A stretch of 37,458 nt of DNA from Massilia cavernae (GCF_003590855.1 NZ_QYUP01000065.1:1-37458), one strand, 5' to 3'. Numbered from the stretch's first letter, positions 1-8,759 are shown. Translations and numbers: made by a program. Notes: generated from the letters alone by a model not told the origin.

Positions 1-2
1 GC

Positions 3-1382
3 GGCAACCTCGGCGCAACCCAGAACGGCCGTATCGAATTCGCGCTGGCCGGCGGCCGCATCTTCACCGATGCGATCGACAACTCGGCGGGCGTGGATTG
101 CTCCGATCACGAAGTGAACGTCAAGATCTGGCTGGACACCGAAGTCAACGCGGGCAAGCTGCCGGAAACCGACCGTAACCGCATCCTGACCGAGATGACC
201 GGCGACATCGAGCGCCTGGTCCTGCGCGACAACACGCTGCAGACCCACCTGCTGACGCGCGAAGTGCAGGCGCAGGCAAATCCTGCCGTGGTCGACGGCT
301 ATGCTGCGCTGATCACCAGCCTGGAACAAGAAGGCGCGCTGTCGCGTGAACTCGAACAGCTGCCTACCGACGCCGAACTGGCGCGCCGCAAGACCAACGG
401 CCTTGGCCTGACCGCGCCTGAACTGGCGGTGGTCGTGGCAAACGTCAAGAACCGCTTCAAGCGCACCCTGTCCGCGCTGGACCTGACCGGCCTGCCATGG
501 GCTGCCAGCGTCCTGAAGCCGTACTTCCCGGCGCAGCTGGTCGCTACCCGCGATCCGCTCGACCACCCGCTGGCAAACACGATCCTCGCGACCGTGCTGG
601 CCAACGAGTCGGTCAACCGCTGCGGTCCGCTGATGCTGCGCGACCTCGCCGCCGAGCAGGGCGTGGACGAGACCGACGTCGTTCGGGCATGGGGCGAAGT
701 ATGGGCCGCGCTGCACCTGGCGCCGGTGTTCGACGCGCTTGACGAAAGCGCTTTGAGCGTCCCGCGTGCCGTATCGATGAAGGTCGATGCGCGTACCCGC
801 GTGCTGTTCAAGGCGCTGCTCGAAGGCGCGTTGTCGCTCGACGGCTTCATCAGGGACCACGGCATGGCCGAGCTGACCAACCTGTTCGCACAGCCGCAAA
901 CGCTGCAGGGCATGCTGCCCGAGCAGGCCGAGGCAGACCAGTATCCAGCGCTGCCGGCGTCGTTCGCCCAGGCCTGGAAATCGGTCGATGCGATCGACTC
1001 GGTGTCGTCCTTCCTGTTCGCGGCAGTGTCGGTCGAGCGTCCTGCCGGCCTGTCGCTGGCCCAGTTCCTGCAGGTTGGCATGGCGCTGCGCAGCCGCGTC
1101 GGTATCGACGTGCTGGAACGTGGCCTGAAGCTGGCCCCGCAAAGCAAGTCGCAAGAGCAGCTGCGCAACTACGCAACCCAGGCCCTGCGCCGTACCCAGC
1201 AGCGCGTGCTGGCAAAAGTGCTGGCACGCGTCCATGGCGGCTCCGCGCCGATGGATGCGGTCGATGTCGCTGCCGACGAGCTGCACCTGACCGGCTTTGC
1301 GGAGCCGGCCGACCTTGAGCAGGCGATGCTCAACGTCTGGACGCTGTCCGAAGCAGTGTCGCCAACCCCGGCTGCGGCTTAA
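3..1382 (+). CDS. gdhB: NAD-specific glutamate dehydrogenase (large type), C-terminal part
   Basis: This is the 3' end of the very large (about 1600-residue) NAD-dependent glutamate dehydrogenase, a cytoplasmic enzyme that oxidatively deaminates glutamate to 2-oxoglutarate. The reading frame is open from base 3 and is already coding there (NLGATQNGRIEFALAGGRIF, then DAIDNSAGVDCSDHEVNVKI, a stretch typical of this family), so an ATG-like start near base 93 is internal and the gene begins outside the window. About 459 codons are visible, covering the end of the catalytic core and the helical C-terminal domain. The stop lies 5 bp before astE, suggesting one transcript. Family recognition is firm; the gene symbol follows Pseudomonas usage. 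Confidence 0.93.
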   Translation, partial: GNLGATQNGRIEFALAGGRIFTDAIDNSAGVDCSDHEVNVKIWLDTEVNAGKLPETDRNRILTEMTGDIERLVLRDNTLQTHLLTREVQAQANPAVVDGYAALITSLEQEGALSRELEQLPTDAELARRKTNGLGLTAPELAVVVANVKNRFKRTLSALDLTGLPWAASVLKPYFPAQLVATRDPLDHPLANTILATVLANESVNRCGPLMLRDLAAEQGVDETDVVRAWGEVWAALHLAPVFDALDESALSVPRAVSMKVDARTRVLFKALLEGALSLDGFIRDHGMAELTNLFAQPQTLQGMLPEQAEADQYPALPASFAQAWKSVDAIDSVSSFLFAAVSVERPAGLSLAQFLQVGMALRSRVGIDVLERGLKLAPQSKSQEQLRNYATQALRRTQQRVLAKVLARVHGGSAPMDAVDVAADELHLTGFAEPADLEQAMLNVWTLSEAVSPTPAAA

Positions 1383-1387
1383 GCGGC

Positions 1388-2374
1388 ATGCAGGCGCCAG
1401 CGCTTCCTGAAGCGGTGCGCGCGCTCGCCGAGGCTGATTTCGGCGGCGTTGCGCAGCGGTTTATCGACGCCGGTTTTGCGGTTGATTTGCCGGCCAGGGG
1501 AATCCTGACCGTCAAGTCGCCGCAGGCGGCGCCGCGCGCAAGCGTGGTGCTGTCGGTGGGCGTTCATGGCGACGAGACCGGGCCGATCGAAATGGTGGCC
1601 TGGGTTCTCGATGTCCTGTCGCAGGCGCCGCAGTCGCTGGCCGTGGACCTGATGGTCTGCGTCGGCAACGTCGACGCCATCGCGGCAGGCAAGCGTTTTA
1701 TCGATGCTGACCTGAACCGCATGTTCCGCCCGGTGCGCGGCGACCTCGCCGGCATGGCGGAAGCCGCGCGCGCCGATGCAATGACCGCCGCCACCGAAGC
1801 GTTCTTCGCCGGCGCCGGTCCGGTGCGCTGGCACCTCGACCTGCACACGGCGATCCGGCCGTCGGTCTATCCGACCTTCGCCATCGTGCCCGACCTGATC
1901 GCCGACGAGGGCAAGGCGGCACTGGTGAAGTGGCTGGGGCAGGCGGCCATCGGGGCGATCATCATGAACCCGAGTTCGGCCGGCACCTACAGCTACTATT
2001 CGGCCGAGCATCACGGCGCGGCGGCAAGCACCGTGGAACTGGGGCGGGTCGGGACGCTGGGGCAGAATGACCTGAGCCAGTTCGACGATGTGAAGGCGGC
2101 GCTGGAAGGGCTGCTGCGCGGCGAGGCGATTGGGCCTGCGAAGCAGGAGCCGCATGTGTTCAAGGTGGCGCAGCAGATCATCAAGCTCTCCGACGATTTC
2201 CGCATGACCTTCGACCGCAGCACCCAGAACTTCACGGCGCTGGGGCAGGGCCAGGTGATCGCTACCGATGGCGATACGGTGTACACCGTCAAGCATCCGG
2301 AGGAACTGGTTGTGTTTCCGAACCCGGATGTGCGCGCGGGATTGCGCGCCGGTCTCATGGTCGTACGCGTTTAG
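1388..2374 (+). CDS. astE: Succinylglutamate desuccinylase
   Basis: AstE performs the last step of the arginine succinyltransferase pathway, hydrolysing N-succinylglutamate to succinate and glutamate. The 328-residue protein is of normal length for the family. It has the zinc-peptidase-like fold signatures: His60 and Glu63 in GVHGDETGP, His153 in HLDLHTAIRP, and a candidate catalytic Glu217 in STVELGRVG. It starts 5 bp after the glutamate dehydrogenase stop, so both are probably co-transcribed, which makes sense because AstE releases the glutamate that the dehydrogenase consumes. The other ast genes (astCADB) are not in this window. Metal-ligand assignment is by motif only. Confidence 0.93.
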   Translation: MQAPALPEAVRALAEADFGGVAQRFIDAGFAVDLPARGILTVKSPQAAPRASVVLSVGVHGDETGPIEMVAWVLDVLSQAPQSLAVDLMVCVGNVDAIAAGKRFIDADLNRMFRPVRGDLAGMAEAARADAMTAATEAFFAGAGPVRWHLDLHTAIRPSVYPTFAIVPDLIADEGKAALVKWLGQAAIGAIIMNPSSAGTYSYYSAEHHGAAASTVELGRVGTLGQNDLSQFDDVKAALEGLLRGEAIGPAKQEPHVFKVAQQIIKLSDDFRMTFDRSTQNFTALGQGQVIATDGDTVYTVKHPEELVVFPNPDVRAGLRAGLMVVRV

Positions 2375-2518
2375 CCGTTGGCCTCGGGCTTTCAACAGCC
2401 CACCCCCCGTTTTTCGCATTTCGTCGCACGTCGGTTCTGCCAGTGTGGCTTTCTTGTTAAGGTTCGATCATGGCGCTCCCGCGCTGTCCTCCAACCCCAT
2501 AACAAAAAGGTCCGACAA

Positions 2519-3376
2519 ATGCGTACTCTCGTCTCCCTCGCCTGCCTCGCCGCGCTGACCGGCTGCGCCATCATCGTCACGCCCAACGACGACGTCCAGG
2601 TCCATTCCGTATTTTCCAGCGATGGCGTGAAAGGCGACGGCCGCCTGGCCAGCGAACAGCGTCCTGTCTCCAGCCTGCCCGGCCTCGACGTGACCGGTCC
2701 GATGCATGTCGACGTGCGTGTTGGAGGTACGCCCGGCCTGTCGATCGAAGCAGACAGCAACCTGCTGCCGATGATCCGTTCGGAAGTGGCGGGCGACACG
2801 ATGCGCATCTGGATCGACGGCAAGGTGCGCACCGACCACGCGATCCGTATCACCTACAACGTTCCCCAGCTGACCCACCTGCGTACGACCGGCTCCGGCC
2901 GCATGGACGTGAGCGGCCTGAATGGCGCTCCGCTGACCTTCGTGAAGACGGGCTCGGGCCAGGCGACGCTGTCGGGCCGCGTCGGCAACCTCGACGTGCG
3001 CAACACCGGTTCCGGCGCGGTCAACGCGGCAGGGCTGTACAGCCAGAGCACCACCGCCACGCTGGCCGGCTCCGGCCGCATCACCCTGGGCCAGGTGCGC
3101 GGCGAGCAGCTCAACGCACATGTGAAGGGCTCCGGCGACATCGAGGCGAGCGGCGAAGTGCAGGCGCTGAACGCGAGCGTCAGCGGCTCGGGCGACGTCC
3201 ATCTCGCGCGCCTGACCGCCCAGCGCGCCGACCTGTCCACCAACGGCTCGGGCGATATCTCGGCGTTCGTGAAGCAGTCGCTGGTCGCCTACGGCAACGG
3301 CTCGGGACGCATCACCGTGCATGGCAACCCAAGCCAGCGCAACGTCAGCGGCAAGCGCGTCGACGTCCTGAACTAA
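2519..3376 (+). CDS. GIN-domain (DUF2807) lipoprotein
   Basis: This is a predicted lipoprotein of 285 residues. The start at 2519 is chosen over an upstream in-frame codon because it directly precedes a lipoprotein signal (MRTLVSLACLAALTGC, lipobox LTGC with Cys16) and follows an AAGG sequence about 8 bases upstream. The rest matches the putative auto-transporter adhesin head GIN domain (DUF2807): about eight short repeats built around a G-S-G tripeptide (TGSGRMDVSG, TGSGQATLSG, KGSGDIEASG, SGSGDVHLAR and similar), which should fold as a right-handed beta-solenoid. It would sit in the periplasm or on the outer membrane. The function of these proteins is not established. It is separated from astE by about 145 bp and is followed by a hairpin. 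Confidence 0.85.
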   Translation: MRTLVSLACLAALTGCAIIVTPNDDVQVHSVFSSDGVKGDGRLASEQRPVSSLPGLDVTGPMHVDVRVGGTPGLSIEADSNLLPMIRSEVAGDTMRIWIDGKVRTDHAIRITYNVPQLTHLRTTGSGRMDVSGLNGAPLTFVKTGSGQATLSGRVGNLDVRNTGSGAVNAAGLYSQSTTATLAGSGRITLGQVRGEQLNAHVKGSGDIEASGEVQALNASVSGSGDVHLARLTAQRADLSTNGSGDISAFVKQSLVAYGNGSGRITVHGNPSQRNVSGKRVDVLN

Positions 3377-3402
3377 AAAAAAAGGCGGCCATCGCGGCCG
3401 CC
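3375..3402 (-). terminator. Rho-independent terminator of hmp
   Basis: A 7-bp perfect stem (GGCGGCC at 3384-3390 with GGCCGCC at 3396-3402, loop of five) is preceded on the plus strand by nine A residues (3375-3383). Read on the minus strand this is a hairpin followed by T9, a standard terminator for hmp. On the plus strand it lacks a T tract, so it would stop the GIN lipoprotein transcript only weakly. Confidence 0.8.
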
Positions 3403-3412
3403 GTTGTTCGCC

Positions 3413-4606
3413 TTACAGCAGGTGGTCGAGCATGTCAGGCCCGAACACCTCGCGGTGCAGGCGCGTCACCGGCACGCCTGCACCAACCAGTCCAAGCCAC
3501 TGTGCCTGCATGAAGGCCAGCGGGCCGCACATGTAGACATTGGTCTCGGTGCGCGGCCACGACGGCAGCTTCGCCACTTCCATACGGCCGCCCTGGGCGT
3601 CGGCGCTGTCGCCCAGGTTTTCATAGAAGGTCACGACCTGCAGGTTCGGCATCGCCGAACGCGCGGCCGCCAGGTCGGCCTGGTGCGGATGGTGCGCCGC
3701 ATCGCGCGCGGCATAGCCGAAGATGACATAGCGCTTCGGGTTGACCTTGGCGATGCGTTTGAGCGCGGCGATCATCGGCGTGATACCAACGCCGGCGGAC
3801 AACAGCACAACCGGATCGTTCGATTCGGTGTCCGGCGTGAAGTCGCCGAACGGGTGCGACACCTGCAGCACGCTGCCTTCCTTCACATTCTCGTGGATCC
3901 AGTTCGACACCTGGCCGGCTTGTGCCGCCTCGGCGCCGCTTTCGCGCTTGACCGAAATACGCAGGCTGGCGCCGTCGGCCGCATCCGACAGGCTGTACTG
4001 GCGCATCTGGCGGTAGCCCTCGGACAGGTCGACGCCGACGCTGACGTACTGGCCAGGCTTGAAGGTCTGGACCGGGGCGCCGTCGGCCGGCTCCATCCGC
4101 ACCGACATCACGTCGCCGCTTTCGCGCACGACGCTGGTGACGCGCATCGGGCGCGTCTGGCCGGGTTCGACGCCGGCGCCGGCGTACAGGTCCTTCTCGG
4201 CCTGGATCAGCAGCGCGGCCAGCGAGTTGTAGGCTTCGTCCCATGCAGCCAGCAGCGGCGGCGTGGCAGCGTCGCCCAGCGTTTCGGCGATCGCGCCCAG
4301 CAGGTGGCGGCCGACGATCGGGTAGTGCTCGGCGTGGATGCCGACCGATACGTGCTTGTGGACGATGCGGTTCACGACTGGGCCCAGCGCGCCTGGGTTG
4401 CCGATGTTGGCGGCGTAGGCGAAGACGGCCGACGCCAGCGATTGCTGCTGCGCGCCGCTGGCCTGGTTACCCATGTTGAACAGGTTGGTCAGCTCAGGGA
4501 ACTCCGCGAACATGTTGCGGTAGAAGGTGGTGGTGATGGCAAGGCCATGCTCGCGCAGGACGGGAACGCTGGCGTCGATGTAGGGGCGGGAAGCAGCTGA
4601 AATCAT
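3413..4606 (-). CDS. hmp: Flavohaemoglobin, nitric oxide dioxygenase
   Basis: Hmp converts nitric oxide to nitrate using O2 and NADH or NADPH, in the cytoplasm. The 397-residue product shows the globin domain (residues 1-140) with Tyr29, Gln53 and proximal His85 (HKHVSVGI) in the same positions as in E. coli Hmp. A ferredoxin-reductase FAD domain (RQYSLSD) and an NAD domain (GVGITPM, VYMCGPLAFM) follow. An in-frame ATG eight codons upstream exists, but the start at 4606 fits the family N-terminus and has AGAGGA seven bases before it (4614-4619). A probable NsrR operator lies upstream at 4673-4695 and a strong terminator downstream. The gene is divergent from the amino acid permease. Confidence 0.96.
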   Translation of the reverse strand: MISAASRPYIDASVPVLREHGLAITTTFYRNMFAEFPELTNLFNMGNQASGAQQQSLASAVFAYAANIGNPGALGPVVNRIVHKHVSVGIHAEHYPIVGRHLLGAIAETLGDAATPPLLAAWDEAYNSLAALLIQAEKDLYAGAGVEPGQTRPMRVTSVVRESGDVMSVRMEPADGAPVQTFKPGQYVSVGVDLSEGYRQMRQYSLSDAADGASLRISVKRESGAEAAQAGQVSNWIHENVKEGSVLQVSHPFGDFTPDTESNDPVVLLSAGVGITPMIAALKRIAKVNPKRYVIFGYAARDAAHHPHQADLAAARSAMPNLQVVTFYENLGDSADAQGGRMEVAKLPSWPRTETNVYMCGPLAFMQAQWLGLVGAGVPVTRLHREVFGPDMLDHLL

Positions 4607-4672
4607 GTGATATTCCTCTGGATTGGACAAAAGCTGGACGCCGGTTGGCGTCGACGGCCGCTATTCTACCAA

Positions 4673-4695
4673 AAGCGGCATATAGAATACATCTT
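4673..4695 (-). promoter_or_regulatory. Candidate NsrR operator upstream of hmp
   Basis: Read on the minus strand, this 23-bp site begins AAGATGTATT and ends GCCGCTT. Compared by eye with the known NsrR consensus (AAGATGCATTT, one base, AAATGCATCTT) it agrees at 17 of 22 specified positions, with the best match in the first half. NsrR is the NO-sensing repressor that commonly controls hmp. The site lies about 70 bp upstream of the hmp start. A possible -10 hexamer TAGAAT lies just downstream of it on the minus strand, with no good -35. Confidence 0.5.
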
Positions 4696-4731
4696 AAAAT
4701 TTTCGAGCGGTTCGCCAGGCAAAAAGATGTG

Positions 4732-4760
4732 TATTGGTAAGGTGGATATGCCCCTATAAT
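4732..4760 (+). promoter_or_regulatory. Probable promoter of the amino acid permease
   Basis: A perfect -10 hexamer TATAAT stands at 4755-4760, about 36 bp before the permease GTG start. The -35 region is weak: TATTGG at 4732-4737 gives 17-bp spacing, and TTGGTA two bases on gives only 15. The element lies within the divergent hmp/permease spacer. Confidence 0.45.
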
Positions 4761-4796
4761 CGCTAGAATTTTTTTCAGCGCGTAAAGGGACACGAC

Positions 4797-6251
4797 GTGA
4801 ATCAAACTTTGGGCCAGAAGCTGTTGCGTACCAAGCTGGTAGACCGGAAGGCCGAAGCCGGCGGCTTGGCGCAGACGATGGGTTTGTTCCCGTTGACGAT
4901 GATCGGCGTCGGCGCCACCATCGGCACCGGCATTTTCTTCACGATGGTCGAAGCGGTGCCTAAAGCCGGGCCGTCGGTGATCCTGTCTTTCCTGATCGCG
5001 GCGATCACCGCCGGCCTGACCGCACTGTGCTACGCCGAACTGGCATTCAAGATCCCGGGCTCGGGATCGTCGTATTCCTTCGCCTATGCTTCCGTCGGTG
5101 AGTTTGCGGCCTTCATCATGGCCGCCTGCCTGCTGCTCGAATATGGCCTGGCCGGCAGCGCCACGGCGATCGGCTGGTCGGCCTACCTCAACAACTTCCT
5201 CGAGAACGCGTTCGGGCTGCAGATACCCGAGATGCTGCGAACGCCGATGATCGTGTCGGGGCCGAACGGAGCGGAGTTCAACCCGGGCCACATCAACCTG
5301 CCGCCTATCCTGCTGGTGATCATGTGCGGCTTCCTGCTGGTGCGCGGCACCAGGGAATCTGCCGCCACCAACGCCGCGATGGTGCTGGTGAAGCTGGCGA
5401 TCCTGGTGTTCTTCGTGGTGATCGCGTTCACCGGTTTCGACGCCAATAACTTCACGCCGTTCTTCAATACCGACAACAGCAAGGGCTTCGGCGGCATGGC
5501 CGGCGTGACGGCGGCGGCGGGCACGGTGTTCTTCTCGTTTATCGGCCTCGATACGGTGGCTACCGCGGGTGAAGAGGTAAAGGATCCGAAGCGTATCGTC
5601 CCGATCGGCATCCTGGCGGCGCTGGGCATCGTCACCGTGTTCTACCTGCTGGTGGCGCTGGCGGCGATCGGCGCGCAGCCTGCGCACATGTTCGCGCACC
5701 AGGAAGCCGGCCTGTCGGTGATCCTGCAGAACGTGACCGGCGAGGCGTGGCCGGCGCTGGTGCTGTCCGCCGGCGCGGTGATTTCGGTGTTCAGCGTGAC
5801 CCTGGTGACGATCTACGGGCAGACGCGCATCCTGTACGCGATCAGCCGCGACGGCCTGATTCCGCGCACCTTCCAGAAGATCAACCCGCGCACCGCGGCG
5901 CCGGTCAGCAACACGGTCATCGTCTGCGTCGTGGTGGGGCTGGTGGCGGGCCTGGTGGATTCCACCTTCCTGTGGGACATGGTCAGCATGGGGACGCTGA
6001 CGGCGTTCATGGTGGTGTCGATCTCGGTGCCGGTGATGCGCAAGCGCGATGGCGGCAATCCGATCGAGAAGGGCTTCCGCGTGCCGTTCGGGCCTTACCT
6101 GATCCCGGGGATGTCGGTGTTCGCCTGCCTGTACATCATCAAGGACCTGTCGAAGACCACGTTCACCACGTTTGCGATCTGGATGGCGGTGGCGGTGGCA
6201 ACTTACTTCCTTTACGGGATACGCAATTCGAAGCTGAATCACACCGCGTGA
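4797..6251 (+). CDS. APC-family amino acid permease (cationic amino acid transporter type)
   Basis: This is an inner-membrane amino acid transporter of the APC superfamily, closest in look to the CAT/YhdG group. It has 484 residues. The first helix carries the family signature GVGATIGTGIFF (residues 37-48), and about twelve hydrophobic segments follow. The conserved GSGSSYSFAYASVGEFAAF segment and the FFSFIGLDTVAT helix are typical of CAT-type permeases. Translation starts at GTG with AAAGGGA about 7 bases upstream; no ATG is better placed. A rho-independent terminator lies 22 bp after the stop, so the gene is monocistronic. The substrate cannot be told from sequence. Confidence 0.9.
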   Translation: MNQTLGQKLLRTKLVDRKAEAGGLAQTMGLFPLTMIGVGATIGTGIFFTMVEAVPKAGPSVILSFLIAAITAGLTALCYAELAFKIPGSGSSYSFAYASVGEFAAFIMAACLLLEYGLAGSATAIGWSAYLNNFLENAFGLQIPEMLRTPMIVSGPNGAEFNPGHINLPPILLVIMCGFLLVRGTRESAATNAAMVLVKLAILVFFVVIAFTGFDANNFTPFFNTDNSKGFGGMAGVTAAAGTVFFSFIGLDTVATAGEEVKDPKRIVPIGILAALGIVTVFYLLVALAAIGAQPAHMFAHQEAGLSVILQNVTGEAWPALVLSAGAVISVFSVTLVTIYGQTRILYAISRDGLIPRTFQKINPRTAAPVSNTVIVCVVVGLVAGLVDSTFLWDMVSMGTLTAFMVVSISVPVMRKRDGGNPIEKGFRVPFGPYLIPGMSVFACLYIIKDLSKTTFTTFAIWMAVAVATYFLYGIRNSKLNHTA

Positions 6252-6272
6252 TGTGAGCGCTGATAATGAAAA

Positions 6273-6297
6273 GGGACTCGGTTGAGTCCTTTTTTTT
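6273..6297 (+). terminator. Rho-independent terminator of the permease gene
   Basis: A 6-bp stem GGACTC/GAGTCC (6274-6279 and 6284-6289) with loop GGTT is followed by eight T residues (6290-6297). It lies 22 bp beyond the permease stop codon. Confidence 0.85.
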
Positions 6298-6380
6298 ACA
6301 GGTCTGCGGTTTGCAAACAATTCGGCGCATCCGCGTGCATGCTACTTCCACGGCGCGCGAGGTTGAACGGTACTGGATGC

Positions 6381-6416
6381 AAAAAAAGCCACGCACCTTG
6401 CGGCAGCGTGGCTTTT
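6381..6416 (-). terminator. Terminator of the S46 peptidase gene, probably bidirectional
   Basis: A 7-bp stem GCCACGC (6388-6394) with GCGTGGC (6406-6412) is flanked by seven A residues on the left and TTTT on the right. Read on the minus strand it is a hairpin plus T7, placed just downstream of the S46 peptidase stop. It can also act on plus-strand readthrough. Confidence 0.75.
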
Positions 6417-6452
6417 CTTTGAGGGCAGCTTCGATGCCCTTCCAAACGTGAA

Positions 6453-8609
6453 TTACTCGACGTTCATTTCTTTCAGCAGGTTGTCCGCCTTGTCGACATG
6501 CTTCATGTTCCACAGCATGTAACGTACATCGACCTGGATGTCGCGGGTGTTTTCCTTGTTGAAGTCCCAGTCGGAGATGATCGAATCGAGCGTGCCGTCG
6601 AACGCCAGGCCGATGAACTCGCCCTTGCTGTTCAGTGCCGCCGAACCGGAGTTGCCGCCGGTGATGTCGAGCGTCGCCAGGTAGTTCACAGGAACGGTCT
6701 TGAGCTTAGGATCGACATATTTGCCGAAGTCCTTGTTCTTGATCGCTTCCAGCTGGGCTGCAGGCGCGTTGAACTCGCCTTCGCCGGTTGCCTTCGCTAC
6801 CACGCCCTTGACGGTGGTGAACGCGGTCCAGGAGCCGGTGCCGTCTGCGCCGTGTGCGCGGCCAGCAACTTTACCGAAGGTGGCGCGCAGCGTGCTGTTT
6901 GCATCCGGATACACTGCCTGGCCCTTGCTGGTCATGTAGGCGATCTTTGCCTTCATGTAGTTCGCGTAGGCTTGCTGGATCTTGCCGGCGAGTTCTTCGT
7001 CTTCCGCTTCGCTCTTCAGGCCCTGCTCGTACATCGCGACCGCTGCCTTGATGAAGGAATCGTTGCTTGCCTTGAAGTCTTCAGGCTTCTTGTCCAGCCA
7101 TGCGGTGCGCGCTGCCTTGTCGGCCAGCTGCGAGCCTGCGTACATCGTGTCCAGATTGGCTTTCAGTTGCGCTTCGGTCATGCCGTCGGTGATGCCCATG
7201 GCGGCGTCGAAGTTGGCGCTGCGCTGTGCCTTCGGCTGCGCGGCGTACTTGACCAGGCTGTTCAGGACCAGTGCCTTGTCGACTTTTTCGGAGTAGGTGC
7301 GGTCGACAGCGGCAACGCCGGCCTGGAAGCGCGGCAGGTCGCGTTCCTGGTAGCCGGCCTTGCGGTCGGCGTTCGGCTTGGTGTTTTCCATCGACAGGCG
7401 GTACAGGTCGCGTGCTGAACGCAGCAGGCGCGGCGACGACGAGCTCAGGAAGAAGTCGCGCTTGGTTTCCGCGTCGCGCTGGGCGATCAGCTGCTCAACC
7501 GTTTCGATGTCCGCGCCGAATTCGGCCTTGCGTGCAGCGTTTGCGTTGATCCATGCCTTCAGGTTCGCGTGTTCCTTGCTCTTGCGCGTGAGGAAATCGC
7601 TGCCCTGGTAGCTGGTCAGCATACCTTTGCGGTTCTTGTAGTAGTTGTTGACGTTGGCGACCTGGCCTGCGTACTTGAGCTTGGCGTCAGGATCGGTCTT
7701 GGTCTCGCGCTCGATGATCGCCAGGGTCTCTTGCGATGCCTGCACGAAGGACGGGTAGTTCCAGTCGAAGGTGAACGCCACTTCCGACGGCAGGCGGTGA
7801 CGGTTGGTGCGGCCCGGGTAGCCCAGGACCATGATGAAGTCGCCTTCCTTCACGCCGTCCTTGGCGATCTTCAGGTGGTGCTGCGGCACGTAAGGCACGT
7901 TGTCTTTCGAGAAGTCGGCAGCCTTGCCGTCCTTGCTGACGTAGCCGCGGTAGAAACCGTAGTCGCCGGTGTGGCGCGGCCACATCCAGTTGTCGGTGTC
8001 GCCGCCGAACTTGCCCACGCCCGAAGGTGGCGCGTGCACCAGGCGCACGTCGCGGATTTCCAGTTGCTTGATCAGGTAGAACTCGAGGCCGCCGTAGTAG
8101 CTGGCCACGTTGCAGCGGTGGCCGGCGTCTTTTTCGCACTCGGCAACCATGGACTTCATGTTCTTTTCCATCGCGTCGACGCGGGCTTTGCCGGCCAGTT
8201 TCGCGGTGTCGGGGGTGATGATCTTGTTGCTGACGTTGGTCACTTCCTTGGTGACGAAGATGCGGCTGCCTGGCGATGCCGGCAGTTCTTCCGCAAAGCT
8301 CTTGGCCAGGAAGCCGTTGGCCAGCAGGTCGCGCTCAGGGGTCGAGTTGACGGCGACGCTGTTGTATACGCAGTGGTGGTTGGTCGCAACCAGGCCCTGC
8401 GGCGAGACGAACGAGGCCGAGCAACCGCCCAGGCTCACGATGGCGCCCATCGGGAATTCGGTCAGCTTGGTCAGGGTAGCAGGGTCGAGCTTGAGGCCGG
8501 CTGCTTTCAGTTGCTTCGCTACTTGTGGCAGCTGCTGGGGCATCCACATGCCTTCGTCAGCCTGGGCGACGGTAGACAGCAGGGCCAGCGGGAGAAGGAT
8601 TTTTTTCAT
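6453..8609 (-). CDS. S46 family dipeptidyl-peptidase (DPP7-like)
   Basis: This is a secreted serine exopeptidase of family S46, which removes dipeptides from peptide N-termini. The 718-residue protein begins with a signal peptide (MKKILLPLALLSTVAQA, cleavage before DEGMW), so it acts in the periplasm or outside the cell. The expected catalytic triad is visible: His79 in TNHHC, Asp215 in RHTGDYGF and Ser654 in GGNSGSAAL. The residue that separates DPP7 from DPP11 in Porphyromonas (18 positions after the serine) is Gly672 here (LAFDG), which predicts preference for hydrophobic residues rather than Asp/Glu. A promoter-like pair lies upstream at 8666-8694 and a terminator follows. It is apparently monocistronic. 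Confidence 0.93.
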   Translation of the reverse strand: MKKILLPLALLSTVAQADEGMWMPQQLPQVAKQLKAAGLKLDPATLTKLTEFPMGAIVSLGGCSASFVSPQGLVATNHHCVYNSVAVNSTPERDLLANGFLAKSFAEELPASPGSRIFVTKEVTNVSNKIITPDTAKLAGKARVDAMEKNMKSMVAECEKDAGHRCNVASYYGGLEFYLIKQLEIRDVRLVHAPPSGVGKFGGDTDNWMWPRHTGDYGFYRGYVSKDGKAADFSKDNVPYVPQHHLKIAKDGVKEGDFIMVLGYPGRTNRHRLPSEVAFTFDWNYPSFVQASQETLAIIERETKTDPDAKLKYAGQVANVNNYYKNRKGMLTSYQGSDFLTRKSKEHANLKAWINANAARKAEFGADIETVEQLIAQRDAETKRDFFLSSSSPRLLRSARDLYRLSMENTKPNADRKAGYQERDLPRFQAGVAAVDRTYSEKVDKALVLNSLVKYAAQPKAQRSANFDAAMGITDGMTEAQLKANLDTMYAGSQLADKAARTAWLDKKPEDFKASNDSFIKAAVAMYEQGLKSEAEDEELAGKIQQAYANYMKAKIAYMTSKGQAVYPDANSTLRATFGKVAGRAHGADGTGSWTAFTTVKGVVAKATGEGEFNAPAAQLEAIKNKDFGKYVDPKLKTVPVNYLATLDITGGNSGSAALNSKGEFIGLAFDGTLDSIISDWDFNKENTRDIQVDVRYMLWNMKHVDKADNLLKEMNVE

Positions 8610-8665
8610 TCGCGTTTCGTCTCTTATGGTATGCGGAAATGGACTGGGCTCTATGAGCGCCCTAG

Positions 8666-8694
8666 AGTATCCGTATCGTCCAAATATTAGTCAA
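8666..8694 (-). promoter_or_regulatory. Probable sigma-70 promoter of the S46 peptidase
   Basis: On the minus strand, TTGACT (plus positions 8689-8694) and GATACT (8666-8671) are separated by 17 bp, about 60 bp upstream of the peptidase start. The surrounding 8680-8740 is AT-rich, unlike the coding DNA. The -35 matches consensus at 5 of 6 positions and the -10 at 4 of 6. Confidence 0.55.
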
Positions 8695-8759
8695 CCATAT
8701 TTTTCACTGTACATATGTCTATATATACAGCTTTTCTTCAGAGGAACGCGCATTCTTCC

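Noticed and set aside
93..1382. Glutamate dehydrogenase starting at base 93
   Set aside because: The frame is coding upstream to base 3 with family-typical sequence, so base 93 is internal.
4722..4735. Second NsrR half-site (AAGATGTGTATT) near the permease promoter
   Set aside because: Only the first six bases agree with the consensus and no inverted partner is present.
4494..6320. 608-codon open frame on the minus strand
   Set aside because: It is antisense to the amino acid permease and is rich in Arg/His with no recognisable fold.
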